Source of the DNA: HK-STAS-PATE-36 sp964565615
Lineage (GTDB): Bacteria > Patescibacteriota > Saccharimonadia > Saccharimonadales > JAGQNJ01
Reading direction: 5' to 3'
DNA length: 29,770 nt
Assembly (NCBI GenBank): GCA_964565615.1
Contig: CAZMFO010000009.1
Location: 1 to 29,770 of the forward strand
Of the stretch, positions 14,023 through 21,321 are shown piece after piece; the first letter of the stretch is position 1, and the number at the start of each line of letters is the position of its first letter. A program made the translations under genes and the position numbers. The notes beneath the pieces were generated by a model. It was not told the origin of the DNA and did no database searches. It worked only from the letters and a program-made list of their open reading frames with translations.

Positions 14023-14526
14023 TTAGACGCCGATACTAACTTGGCTTCCGATTGTTATGCTATGTTCAGAAACAGCTCCAGCCGGAACCTCCAAGATATA
14101 AATCGAATCACTATTGGGACAAAAAGCTTCTGGATAGCTTTCGGGGGCTAGATTTTCCTTAATTGCAACCACTTTGTTAGATTTATCAATCCAAATCACA
14201 TCTATATTAAACTTCATATCCTTCATCCATATGCAGTATTCTCCACTTTCGGAATACCTAAATAGCATCCCTTGATTTTTCTTTATTCGAGGACGACCAC
14301 TTAACCCTTTTTCTCTTGTCGTGGCAGTATCTACCACTAAAACATCAAATCTATAACCGTTTATCACTACTCTTTTGTCGTTCAAAAATGTATATGCCAA
14401 CTTAAAGAACCCCAGTATAGTAACCGCTAGAATCACTAACAATAAAATATGTGCCCTATTGGCATCTGGCTTTTTAAGCTCCGACTCTATCTTTTCGGCG
14501 TTGTTTTCGAGCGTTTTGTTCGACAT
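14023..14526 (-). CDS. DUF192 family protein, membrane-anchored
   Basis: The 167-residue protein has one membrane helix (about 26-48) and then a DUF192 domain (about 54-165). The domain carries the family pattern: TTREKGLSGRPRIKKNQGML, then CIWMKDMKFNIDVIWID, and a final ILEVPAGAVSEHSITIG. The domain is expected outside the membrane; its function is unknown. The start overlaps the rimK 3' end by 53 bp. That start is supported by an extended -10 (TGGTAAAAT, 14535-14543) ending 8 nt before the ATG. A downstream TTG start that shortens the tail is possible. Confidence 0.85.
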   Translation of the reverse strand: MSNKTLENNAEKIESELKKPDANRAHILLLVILAVTILGFFKLAYTFLNDKRVVINGYRFDVLVVDTATTREKGLSGRPRIKKNQGMLFRYSESGEYCIWMKDMKFNIDVIWIDKSNKVVAIKENLAPESYPEAFCPNSDSIYILEVPAGAVSEHSITIGSQVSIGV

Positions 14527-15385
14527 ACTCTATTATTTTACCAGCAACGTTGCGTCCTGTAACCCTTTCAATCCCCCGCAAACCCGGACTAGAGTTAACC
14601 TCTAAGACCAAAGGACCCTTTTCAGACCTCATCATATCAACTCCACAAATAGGTAAACCCATAGCTTTGGCAGCACGAGTAGCCGTTTTTCTCTCCTCGT
14701 CAGAAAGTTTTATTGAAGTACCTTCTCCTCCTTGATGTATATTGCTTCTAAAGTCGTCATCTAGGCTTTGTCGCTTCATACTAGCTACAACACGCCCACC
14801 AACTACAAATGCTCGGATATCCTCACCGGCCGATTCTTCTACAAATTCTTGTAGCAAAATGTTTGTTCCATCTTCGTTATGTAAATAGAAGGCCTGGAGA
14901 ACCGACTTGGCAGCCTTTTTTGTCTCAGCCAATACCACACCATTCCCGTGAGTCCCTCTAGCTAACTTAATGATCACAGGTGTTCCACCTATCTGCTCTA
15001 GCAAATCCTCGATATCTGCAGTATTTCGAGAAAAAACTGTCTTTGGAATACCGACCCCAGCCTTAGCAAGTAACTGCATACTTCGTAGCTTATCTCTAGA
15101 ACGGGTTATTGCAATTGAATTTGCGGTAGTATAAACACCTTGCATTTCAAACTGCCGAACAATTGCAGTACCATAACGCGTCATATTACTGGCAATCCGT
15201 GGGACAATAGCATCTAGGCGTAAATCTTCACCGCGATAGTTTACCGCCGGGTTGCTCTTTTCGATAGACGCATAACACTCCTTATACTTTACTACCATTA
15301 CGTCGTGGCCTAATGCTCTAGCCTCCTCAGCCAACCGCTTTGTAGAGTAGTTACCGGGACCGTTTGATAAAATTGCTAACTTCAT
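14474..15385 (-). CDS. rimK: RimK family alpha-L-glutamate ligase (ATP-grasp)
   Basis: The 303-residue ATP-grasp ligase has an N-terminal domain (about 1-95) and the ATP-grasp core. IIKLARGTHGNGVVLAE is the glycine-rich loop, LLQEFVEES the nucleotide-binding strand, and LEVNSSPGLRGIE the RimK signature with the Mg-binding Glu and Asn. In E. coli RimK adds glutamates to the C-terminus of ribosomal protein S6; relatives make other alpha-glutamyl amide bonds. It lies 9 bp downstream of a RimB-like protease gene, the same pairing seen in the Pseudomonas rimABK locus. A weak Shine-Dalgarno (TAAGG) precedes the ATG. Confidence 0.93.
   Translation of the reverse strand: MKLAILSNGPGNYSTKRLAEEARALGHDVMVVKYKECYASIEKSNPAVNYRGEDLRLDAIVPRIASNMTRYGTAIVRQFEMQGVYTTANSIAITRSRDKLRSMQLLAKAGVGIPKTVFSRNTADIEDLLEQIGGTPVIIKLARGTHGNGVVLAETKKAAKSVLQAFYLHNEDGTNILLQEFVEESAGEDIRAFVVGGRVVASMKRQSLDDDFRSNIHQGGEGTSIKLSDEERKTATRAAKAMGLPICGVDMMRSEKGPLVLEVNSSPGLRGIERVTGRNVAGKIIEYVEQNARKQRRKDRVGA
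14535..14543 (-). promoter_or_regulatory. Extended -10 of the DUF192 gene inside rimK
   Basis: TGGTAAAAT on the minus strand ends 8 nt before the DUF192 ATG, within the last codons of rimK. Confidence 0.45.
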
Positions 15386-15394
15386 TATTGCACC

Positions 15395-15841
15395 TTACCT
15401 AGTTTTTTTGCTTGGGTCAACTATTAAATTGTTCTTTCTTAAAAACTTTCGTCCAATTAACACCTTGTTCTTCATCCCATCTCTGTTAGACAAACTAAGA
15501 GTAATCGGATACTGAACTCCTTTATGGATTATTTTTGTATCAACAAAATATCTTACTTCGGTCATACCGTTTGAACTTTGGACTGGGCCTCTATGATAGT
15601 CAGCAACCGTAATTGCCTTACCCTTATGACCAAAGGGAACAAAAGACAACACTTTATTATTATTGCCATCTCGCATTAGCTTTATATCGGTACAATGAAA
15701 CGCCCCCGAGTAGGCGCCGGTATCTATTTTTGCTCGTACATTAAATATGCCGAACTCCGGAAAATCAACCGTCTCAAAAACCCCTAAGACTGTGCATGGC
15801 ACGACAATCTCTGCATCAGAACTACTACTTTGTTTGCTCAT
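15395..15841 (-). CDS. RimB-like retropepsin-type protease (PF05618, putative ATP-dependent zinc protease)
   Basis: The 148-residue protein carries the aspartic-protease-like motif KIDTGAYSGAFHC (D40-T41-G42) and a C-terminal KVLIGRKFLRKNNLIVDPSKK, both diagnostic of the PF05618 family. In Pseudomonas RimB counteracts RimK by trimming glutamates from S6. The gene precedes rimK and probably forms an operon with it. TAAAAT (15848-15853) ends 6 nt before the ATG and overlaps a TATAGT (15853-15858) that ends 11 nt before it; no Shine-Dalgarno is seen. Confidence 0.85.
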   Translation of the reverse strand: MSKQSSSSDAEIVVPCTVLGVFETVDFPEFGIFNVRAKIDTGAYSGAFHCTDIKLMRDGNNNKVLSFVPFGHKGKAITVADYHRGPVQSSNGMTEVRYFVDTKIIHKGVQYPITLSLSNRDGMKNKVLIGRKFLRKNNLIVDPSKKTR

Positions 15842-15847
15842 TTACAT

Positions 15848-15858
15848 ATTTTACTATA
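15848..15858 (-). promoter_or_regulatory. -10 region of the rimB-like/rimK pair
   Basis: TAAAAT and an overlapping TATAGT on the minus strand end 6 and 11 nt before the ATG at 15841. Confidence 0.4.
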
Positions 15859-15878
15859 ATTTGTCTAGTTTTTCAACA

Positions 15879-15992
15879 TTAATGAGCACTTTGTACTCTT
15901 ATGTATGCAAGAACAATTACTCCTACCACCAGCGCCAATATCAAAACTAGCAGTGGAATTAAGCCCTCTTGATTATTCTTTAATTTACCCAT
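15879..15992 (-). CDS. 37-residue hydrophobic membrane peptide
   Basis: This short gene encodes a basic, polar head (MGKLKNNQEG), one membrane helix (LIPLLVLILALVVGVIVLAY) and a short tail (IRVQSAH). The start is supported by an extended -10 (TGCTTAAAT, 16002-16010) ending 9 nt before the ATG, the geometry used by neighbouring genes. The Gly immediately before the hydrophobic run recalls a class III (prepilin-type) cleavage site, though the usual +5 Glu is absent. It lies between the sortase-like gene and the rimB-like gene. The function is unknown. Confidence 0.55.
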   Translation of the reverse strand: MGKLKNNQEGLIPLLVLILALVVGVIVLAYIRVQSAH

Positions 15993-16001
15993 ATTACTAC
16001 C

Positions 16002-16010
16002 ATTTAAGCA
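16002..16010 (-). promoter_or_regulatory. Extended -10 of the 37-residue peptide gene
   Basis: TGCTTAAAT on the minus strand ends 9 nt before the ATG at 15992. Confidence 0.35.
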
Positions 16011-16025
16011 TAAATATTTTGACTA

Positions 16026-16688
16026 TTAAAGCAAGTTACTACCACCCCCTGCATTGTCAATCAATAAATCTTGTCTAACTTGAGGTTTTGCAGTAATTGT
16101 GGCCGTACCGTCTGCCTTGCCCTCTTTTGTACAGGTGTATAATGTCAGTTTGGCTTCGTTAGGCAAGCTACGGCCATCACCATCGCTTGGTGACATTGCG
16201 CCACTTTCTGTAATTTGGTACGAATACCATTGCTCTTTATAAAAAACCTCTATAGTGTCGCCCTTATGCAACTTATTTATATGGTAAAGCGGTGACTCTT
16301 CTTTAGTCTTTTGTGGTGTAACCGCTAGATTATAGCGGGATCCACACAAAACAAAACTCCCACCATCTGCAGGGTTACCCTTCTCGGGTGATAACCAATT
16401 GGCAATGTTTGTTAAATGCCCTCCTTTTGGCTCTTTTTCAAACGGAAGCAACAAGTTGATTTTGTTTAATTTAACAAAGTCTTGCCCTTCTCTAACAAGA
16501 ATCTCTTCTTTAGATTTTACGGATTCTGGATTATCAATCAAAATATCTGGCGACTGGGTTAGCACAAACAAATATATTCCCCCTATTAAGACAAACAAAA
16601 CAGAAGCTGTAATTGAAAAAATAAACTTACTACTTCTCTTCTTTTCGGGTGCGGTATCAATCTGATAGTAACTATGTCTTCTCGCCAC
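16026..16688 (-). CDS. Sortase-like membrane protein lacking the catalytic His
   Basis: The 220-residue protein has a basic N-terminus, one membrane helix (about 22-44) and a C-terminal sortase-like beta barrel (about 75-205). The fold signals are GGSFVLCGSRYNLAVTP, then a sPLYHINKLHKGDTIEVFY block typical of the family, and LTLYTC with the active-site Cys at 186. The position that should hold the catalytic His (GHR in active sortases) is S117 in CGSRYN, codon TCC. The late Arg expected after the Cys reads GTATITAKP, so it is also missing. It is thus probably not a normal transpeptidase, or it uses other residues. The start is GTG; TATAAT (16700-16705) ends 11 nt before it. Confidence 0.75.
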   Translation of the reverse strand: MARRHSYYQIDTAPEKKRSSKFIFSITASVLFVLIGGIYLFVLTQSPDILIDNPESVKSKEEILVREGQDFVKLNKINLLLPFEKEPKGGHLTNIANWLSPEKGNPADGGSFVLCGSRYNLAVTPQKTKEESPLYHINKLHKGDTIEVFYKEQWYSYQITESGAMSPSDGDGRSLPNEAKLTLYTCTKEGKADGTATITAKPQVRQDLLIDNAGGGSNLL

Positions 16689-16699
16689 TCGTAACTTAT

Positions 16700-16705
16700 A
16701 TTATA
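16700..16705 (-). promoter_or_regulatory. -10 of the sortase-like gene
   Basis: A perfect TATAAT on the minus strand lies 11 nt before the GTG start. It is divergent to the GGDEF gene promoter across a 104-bp spacer. Confidence 0.5.
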
Positions 16706-16779
16706 GCTTCGTGAATAAAATATTCAACAGTTCTTATGTTTGGTTTAGTAACTAGTAGTGCATATTGTTGGGTTTGAGC

Positions 16780-16785
16780 TATAAT
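16780..16785 (+). promoter_or_regulatory. -10 of the GGDEF gene (leaderless)
   Basis: TATAAT overlaps an ATG at 16784 and ends 7 nt before the next in-frame ATG at 16793. This placement argues that 16793 is the real start. Confidence 0.5.
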
Positions 16786-16792
16786 GGAATAT

Positions 16793-17689
16793 ATGATAGG
16801 CAATAAAAGATTGATGCCGGACGATTTTCCAAAGCTGGATCAGGATTTTGAGGAGCCACCATTAAACCCAGAGGATCCAGAACCCGATACCGAAATAGGT
16901 AAGGCACTAGACGCTGCGAATGCAATTCGTAGTGCTTTACAAGAAGGCGAGCTGGCTAAAGATCAGCTCAACAACGACCGAAAGTCTGGCCTGTCCACCG
17001 AGCTAAGGTGGAATAAGGACTTAGAGAAGTCCATAGAGTCTTTAAGTAACGACGACAAACTCTATGTGATGGTTGGAGATCTTAACAACTTTAAGGCAGT
17101 TAATGATGCGCTCGGTCACGATAAAGGCGATGTATTGTTAGGTATCATTGGCGGTGCTATCAAGAGCACCTTTCGTCGCCAAACAGATAGCCTAGCCAGA
17201 GGCGACAGAGAATTACGACCTCATACGGCTACATCAGATTCGACAGAAGAAAAGCCATCAATTGACAGTCTAGCTAGATTAGGCGGAGATGAATTTGCCA
17301 TCTTATCAGTCATCAAGAACGATGAAGATGCACAAGCAAACAGAGGTGCGGAAGCAGATATTGACACAATCATCGCAAATCACGCAAAACGCCTCAATGA
17401 CAAAATTGCAGAGCTATTAAAAGGTACGGAGTTTGAGCAATTTAATGTCAGTATGGCACTGGGCGGTGCCCAATACGACCCAACCCTAGATGTAATCCCT
17501 CGCGATGTGTATATTAGAGCTGATGTCGCTATGTTTGAGGTAAAATATCGAGAGAAAATCGACAAATTGACCGATGAGGACAGGAAAAAACTTATAGAAA
17601 TTATCCCCTATATTGAAAGTCTTGGCGCTCGAGTGGATAGCTGGCTAAAAGAAGCTGTCTTCTCGTCAAATAACGAAAACAATAACTAA
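16793..17689 (+). CDS. GGDEF domain protein, putative diguanylate cyclase
   Basis: The soluble protein has 298 residues. An acidic, helical N-terminus of about 85 residues leads into a GGDEF domain. The substrate-side motif VGDLNNFKAVNDALGHDKGD is present (the usual DLDxFK reads DLNNFK), as is the signature ARLGGDEFAIL (GGDEF at 164-168). An insertion of about 25 residues lies just before the signature. It begins with RQTDSLARGD, which looks like an extra copy of the region preceding GGDEF. As a result the usual RxxD inhibitory site at -9 reads PSID and lacks its Arg. The enzyme would make cyclic di-GMP from two GTP, probably without product inhibition through that site. No EAL or PilZ gene is in the window. 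It converges with dnaJ with a 3-bp gap. Confidence 0.85.
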   Translation: MIGNKRLMPDDFPKLDQDFEEPPLNPEDPEPDTEIGKALDAANAIRSALQEGELAKDQLNNDRKSGLSTELRWNKDLEKSIESLSNDDKLYVMVGDLNNFKAVNDALGHDKGDVLLGIIGGAIKSTFRRQTDSLARGDRELRPHTATSDSTEEKPSIDSLARLGGDEFAILSVIKNDEDAQANRGAEADIDTIIANHAKRLNDKIAELLKGTEFEQFNVSMALGGAQYDPTLDVIPRDVYIRADVAMFEVKYREKIDKLTDEDRKKLIEIIPYIESLGARVDSWLKEAVFSSNNENNN

Positions 17690-17692
17690 AAG

Positions 17693-18805
17693 CTAAGCAA
17701 AAAAGCCCTTCTTTTTACCTTGTTTAAACTCCCTCAACAACTCTTGTTGTTTTTTACTTAGTTTGGTTGGTGTTTCTACGATAATAGTTACAATATGAGC
17801 ACCGCGACCCTTAGACTGGATATGAGGAACCCCGTGTCCGCTCAACTTAAAATCTGTCCCACTTTGTGTGCCTGCTGGGATCTTCATTCGCACCACCCCA
17901 TCCACAGTACCAACATCTATCTCTGTTCCTAAAGACGCATCGACCATATCTACGGTCTCTTCGCTCAAAATTAAATCTCCCTCTCGGGTAAACTTTTTAT
18001 GCGGTTTAACATGAATAGAAACATACAAATCACCCTTTGGGCCATTTGCGACTGCTTCTCCATGACCACCCAAACGTATAGTTGCCCCATCATCAACACC
18101 CGCAGGAACCTTAAGCTTTATCTTCTGATTCTTGTGCTGAACGCCAGAACCACGACAAACTGTACAAACCTTTTCTGGTATCTTGCCAGACCCCTTGCAG
18201 GTATCACAAACTGCCGCTTGCTGTATATTACCTAACACCGTACGCATCACTCGTACTGTCTGCCCAGCACCATCGCATGTTGAGCATGTCTTCATTTGGT
18301 ACCCCGGTTCAACTGTGCTTCCCTTACAATGTTCACAAGTATCATTTAGGGCTATGTCAAGATCGACATTGGTGCCAAATACTGCTTGTTCAAATGTTAA
18401 ATCTAGTTGTGTTTGAATATCATTGCCACGTGCTTTTCGCCGACGACCACCGCCACCACCGCCGAAAAAGCTACCAAAAATATCGCCTAGACCCAAATCG
18501 TCAAAATCGATATTAATGTTCTGCCCATGAAACCCACCAAAACCACCACCAAATGGGTTCCCTCCAGCAGATCCATCACTTGCCGCGCTACTACCAACGC
18601 CAGCATGACCAAATTGATCATAGCGTTGGCGTTTTTTTGAGTCCTTTAGAACCTCGTATGCTTCGTTGACTTCTTTAAACTTAGCCTCATCACCACCTTT
18701 GTCCGGGTGGTATTGTATCGCCTTTTTTCGAAAAGCCTTTTTTAGCTCATCATCGCTAGCATTTTTGCCAACGCCCAATACCTCGTAATAGTCACGTTTA
18801 CTCAT
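17693..18805 (-). CDS. dnaJ: Chaperone DnaJ (Hsp40)
   Basis: The 370-residue type I DnaJ has a J domain (1-70) with the HPD motif at 33-35 and a Gly/Phe-rich linker (about 75-125). The zinc-finger domain has four CxxCxGxG repeats (CEHCKGST, CSTCDGAG, CDTCKGSG, CTVCRGSG). The C-terminal domains bind substrates. It stimulates DnaK ATPase and delivers unfolded clients. The gene follows dnaK with a 32-bp gap containing an extended -10 (TGATAAAAT) that ends 7 nt before the ATG. It may therefore be transcribed separately from dnaK as a leaderless message. No CIRCE lies at this junction. Confidence 0.98.
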   Translation of the reverse strand: MSKRDYYEVLGVGKNASDDELKKAFRKKAIQYHPDKGGDEAKFKEVNEAYEVLKDSKKRQRYDQFGHAGVGSSAASDGSAGGNPFGGGFGGFHGQNINIDFDDLGLGDIFGSFFGGGGGGRRRKARGNDIQTQLDLTFEQAVFGTNVDLDIALNDTCEHCKGSTVEPGYQMKTCSTCDGAGQTVRVMRTVLGNIQQAAVCDTCKGSGKIPEKVCTVCRGSGVQHKNQKIKLKVPAGVDDGATIRLGGHGEAVANGPKGDLYVSIHVKPHKKFTREGDLILSEETVDMVDASLGTEIDVGTVDGVVRMKIPAGTQSGTDFKLSGHGVPHIQSKGRGAHIVTIIVETPTKLSKKQQELLREFKQGKKKGFFA

Positions 18806-18812
18806 TTAAGTT

Positions 18813-18821
18813 ATTTTATCA
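18813..18821 (-). promoter_or_regulatory. Extended -10 of dnaJ (leaderless)
   Basis: TGATAAAAT on the minus strand, in the 32-bp dnaK-dnaJ gap, ends 7 nt before the dnaJ ATG. Confidence 0.5.
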
Positions 18822-18837
18822 CTTAGCTTATTTAAGA

Positions 18838-20751
18838 CTATTTTTCTTCTTTTTTGTCGACGACTTCACCTTCTACTGGTTCGTCTTTATCAGATTCACT
18901 ATCTTCTGACTTGGCGTCTTTACTGTCTGACTCTTCTTTTTGAGCCTGCTCATACATCTTGGCCCCGATTGGCATCATTTTATCAGACAATTCTTTACTT
19001 GCAGACTCTAGCGCTTCTTTGTCTGCTTTGTCGTCGCTAGCGACTTTCTTAGCGTTTTCTACTGCCTCTTCAAGAACTTTAACATCGTCTTCGCTTAATT
19101 TATCCTTATTATCTGACTTCATCTTCTCGGCCTGATATATTGCACTATCAAGAATATTTCTAGCCTCAACTGCCTCGCGCTTCTTCTTGTCTTCTTCGGC
19201 ATGAGCCTCTGCCTCTTTGGCAGCCTTTTCAACCTCTGCTTTATCAAGGTTACCGCTATTTTGAATAGTAATTGATTGCTCTTTGCCGGATCCCTTGTCT
19301 TTAGCGGTAACGTTCAAAATACCATTAGCATCAATGTTAAAGGTTACTTCTATTTGCGGAACACCACGTGGGGCAGATGGAATACCATCAAGAACAAATC
19401 GCCCTAAGCTTTTATTGTCGGCAACCATTTCTCGCTCGCCCTGAACAACATGGATCTCTACTTGTGGTTGATTGTCCGCTGCCGTGCTAAAAACCTCACT
19501 TTTACTTGTAGGAATTGTTGTATTACGCTCAATTAGCTTTGTAGCAACCCCGCCAAGCGTTTCGATACCCAAAGATAATGGCGTAACGTCAAGAAGTAAG
19601 ACATCCTTAACATCACCCTGCAAAACTCCACCCTGAATTGCGGCACCAATTGCCACGACTTCATCAGGATTCACCCCTTGCATTGGGTCTTTACCAAAAA
19701 TGCTTTTCACCTTTTCAACAACGGCTGGCATTCTTGTCATACCACCAACCAAAATAATTTCATCAATATCTTTAGCAGTTAGCTTGGCGTCTTTTAAAGC
19801 CTTCTCGCACGGAACCGCTGTTTGATCAATTAAGTCTTGAACTAGCTCAATCAGCTTAGCTCGGGTTAGCTTGTACTCGAAGTGCTTTGGGCCTTCTGCA
19901 TCGGCTGTCAAAAACGGCAGGTTAATATCGGTAACTTCTGTTGTTGATAGCTCTTTTTTTGCCTTTTCGGCCTCTTCTTTAAGTCGTTGCATAGCTGCTT
20001 TATCGTTCTTGATATCTATGCCACTCTCTTTTTTAAACTCATCAACAAAATGATTAACAATCTTTAGATCAAAATCCTCACCACCAAGGTGCGTATCTCC
20101 GTTTGTTGATAATACCTCAAAAACACCATCGCCTAGATGCAATATGGACACATCAAATGTTCCCCCACCTAGATCAAATACTGCCACTTTTTCTTCTTTG
20201 CCTTTTTTATCAATACCGTAGGCCAGAGCGGCGGCAGTTGGCTCGTTTATTATTCGCTTAACTTCTAACCCGGCAATCTTTCCAGCGTCTTTTGTTGCCT
20301 GCCGTTGTGAATCATCAAAATATGCCGGAACAGTAATCACGGCCTCTGTTACGGGCTCTCCCAAAAAAGCCTCAGCGTCTGCCTTTAGCTTGCTTAGTAT
20401 CATAGCGCTTACTTCCTCAGAACTATAATCTTTATCGGTCATCTTTACCTTTACACCTGTGCCACTTTTGATAATCTCGTAAGGCATAAGCTCAATATCT
20501 TTCTGAACTTCTTTATCGCTAAAGCTTCGCCCTATCAGCCTTTTTACACCAAAAATTGTATTCTTTGGATTAATAACTCTTTGCCTATTAGCGACCTGAC
20601 CCACCAATCGTTCGTTGTTCTTATTAATAGCCACCACACTAGGTGTAGTGCGATTACCCTCTGAATTAGTGATAATCTCTGGTTTTCCAGCTTGCATAAC
20701 TGCCATCGCTGAGTTTGTTGTTCCTAAATCTATCCCTATAATTTTTCCCAT
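18838..20751 (-). CDS. dnaK: Chaperone DnaK (Hsp70)
   Basis: The 637-residue Hsp70 has the ATPase domain (IGIDLGTTNSAMAV near the start, VFDLGGGTFDVSIL in the middle), the substrate-binding domain and an acidic, Lys/Glu-rich C-terminal lid tail. It works with DnaJ and GrpE in protein folding. The start chosen is the ATG at 20751, just before GKIIGIDLGTTNS, with AAAGGA (20759-20764) as Shine-Dalgarno. An in-frame ATG at 20772 lies inside an operator repeat and is unlikely to be used. The promoter carries two CIRCE operators, so HrcA control of dnaK separate from grpE is likely. Confidence 0.98.
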   Translation of the reverse strand: MGKIIGIDLGTTNSAMAVMQAGKPEIITNSEGNRTTPSVVAINKNNERLVGQVANRQRVINPKNTIFGVKRLIGRSFSDKEVQKDIELMPYEIIKSGTGVKVKMTDKDYSSEEVSAMILSKLKADAEAFLGEPVTEAVITVPAYFDDSQRQATKDAGKIAGLEVKRIINEPTAAALAYGIDKKGKEEKVAVFDLGGGTFDVSILHLGDGVFEVLSTNGDTHLGGEDFDLKIVNHFVDEFKKESGIDIKNDKAAMQRLKEEAEKAKKELSTTEVTDINLPFLTADAEGPKHFEYKLTRAKLIELVQDLIDQTAVPCEKALKDAKLTAKDIDEIILVGGMTRMPAVVEKVKSIFGKDPMQGVNPDEVVAIGAAIQGGVLQGDVKDVLLLDVTPLSLGIETLGGVATKLIERNTTIPTSKSEVFSTAADNQPQVEIHVVQGEREMVADNKSLGRFVLDGIPSAPRGVPQIEVTFNIDANGILNVTAKDKGSGKEQSITIQNSGNLDKAEVEKAAKEAEAHAEEDKKKREAVEARNILDSAIYQAEKMKSDNKDKLSEDDVKVLEEAVENAKKVASDDKADKEALESASKELSDKMMPIGAKMYEQAQKEESDSKDAKSEDSESDKDEPVEGEVVDKKEEK

Positions 20752-20765
20752 ATTGTTATCCTTTC

Positions 20766-20792
20766 TTAGCATTATAACTATTAGAGTGCTAA
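20766..20792. promoter_or_regulatory. CIRCE operator 2 of dnaK (downstream copy)
   Basis: TTAGCATTA-N9-GAGTGCTAA, read on the plus strand. One arm is perfect and the other matches at seven of nine positions. It lies in the 5' leader between the promoter and the Shine-Dalgarno. Confidence 0.7.
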
Positions 20793-20801
20793 AACTATTC
20801 T

Positions 20802-20831
20802 ATCATACCCAATTTGGCACTCGCAAGTCAA
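20802..20831 (-). promoter_or_regulatory. dnaK promoter
   Basis: On the minus strand TTGACT (plus 20826-20831) and TATGAT (plus 20802-20807) are 18 bp apart. The -35 lies inside the 9-bp spacer of CIRCE operator 1. Confidence 0.75.
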
Positions 20832-20840
20832 GAGTGCTAA
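20814..20840. promoter_or_regulatory. CIRCE operator 1 of dnaK (overlaps -35)
   Basis: TTGGCACTC-N9-GAGTGCTAA on the plus strand, with one mismatch in the left arm. It sits between the end of grpE and dnaK, covering the -35 hexamer, so a bound HrcA would block RNA polymerase. Confidence 0.92.
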
Positions 20841-20844
20841 TTTC

Positions 20845-21321
20845 TTACCTTTTAACCTTTACCATTGCGTGACGTATTATGCTATCACCCAGTCTATATC
20901 CCGATTGAAGCTCCTCAACCACAACCTCTTTATCCCCCGATCCATCCTCGCTACCTACTGCCTCGTGTAAGCTAGGGTCAAAAGACTGACCAATTGTTTG
21001 GATTCTTTCTACCCCTAAGTCTGTTAAGGTTTTTTCAAATTGCTTAACAATACCCTTTACGCCATTAACGAAGTCGGTTTCTTCAATCTCTTTGGGGATA
21101 TGCTTAAGTGCCCGTTCAAAGTTATCAATAACCGGCAACAATTCCTCGACAATCTGGACTTTAAGCACCGTTTTAACACTAGCCAGTTGTTCATCATGAC
21201 GACGTCGCACATTGATAACATCAGCCCTCTCCCGTTGAAGGGCATCAGTTAGCTCATTTATTTGTCGCAGTAAATCCTCGCTGTTTGGTATCTGTTGAGT
21301 TAATATGCTTTTTTTAGCCAT
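20845..21321 (-). CDS. grpE: Nucleotide exchange factor GrpE
   Basis: The 158-residue GrpE has an N-terminal coiled coil (about residues 14-60), the four-helix and beta core ending in DPSLHEAVGSEDGSGDKEVV, and a final GYRLGDSIIRHAMVKV, the family signature (GY-RxRxxRxAxVxV). It releases ADP from DnaK. It overlaps the hrcA stop by 8 bp and has a strong Shine-Dalgarno (AGGAGG) inside hrcA, so the two are translationally coupled under the hrcA promoter. Confidence 0.96.
   Translation of the reverse strand: MAKKSILTQQIPNSEDLLRQINELTDALQRERADVINVRRRHDEQLASVKTVLKVQIVEELLPVIDNFERALKHIPKEIEETDFVNGVKGIVKQFEKTLTDLGVERIQTIGQSFDPSLHEAVGSEDGSGDKEVVVEELQSGYRLGDSIIRHAMVKVKR

Noticed and set aside
17699..17716. 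A-rich/T-rich arms at the end of dnaJ as a terminator
   Set aside because: Only a 6-bp stem of mostly A-T pairs inside coding sequence; too weak to call.
20752..20774. Seven-residue longer DnaK start at 20772
   Set aside because: That ATG lies within a CIRCE arm, while the ATG at 20751 has a good Shine-Dalgarno and the family N-terminus.
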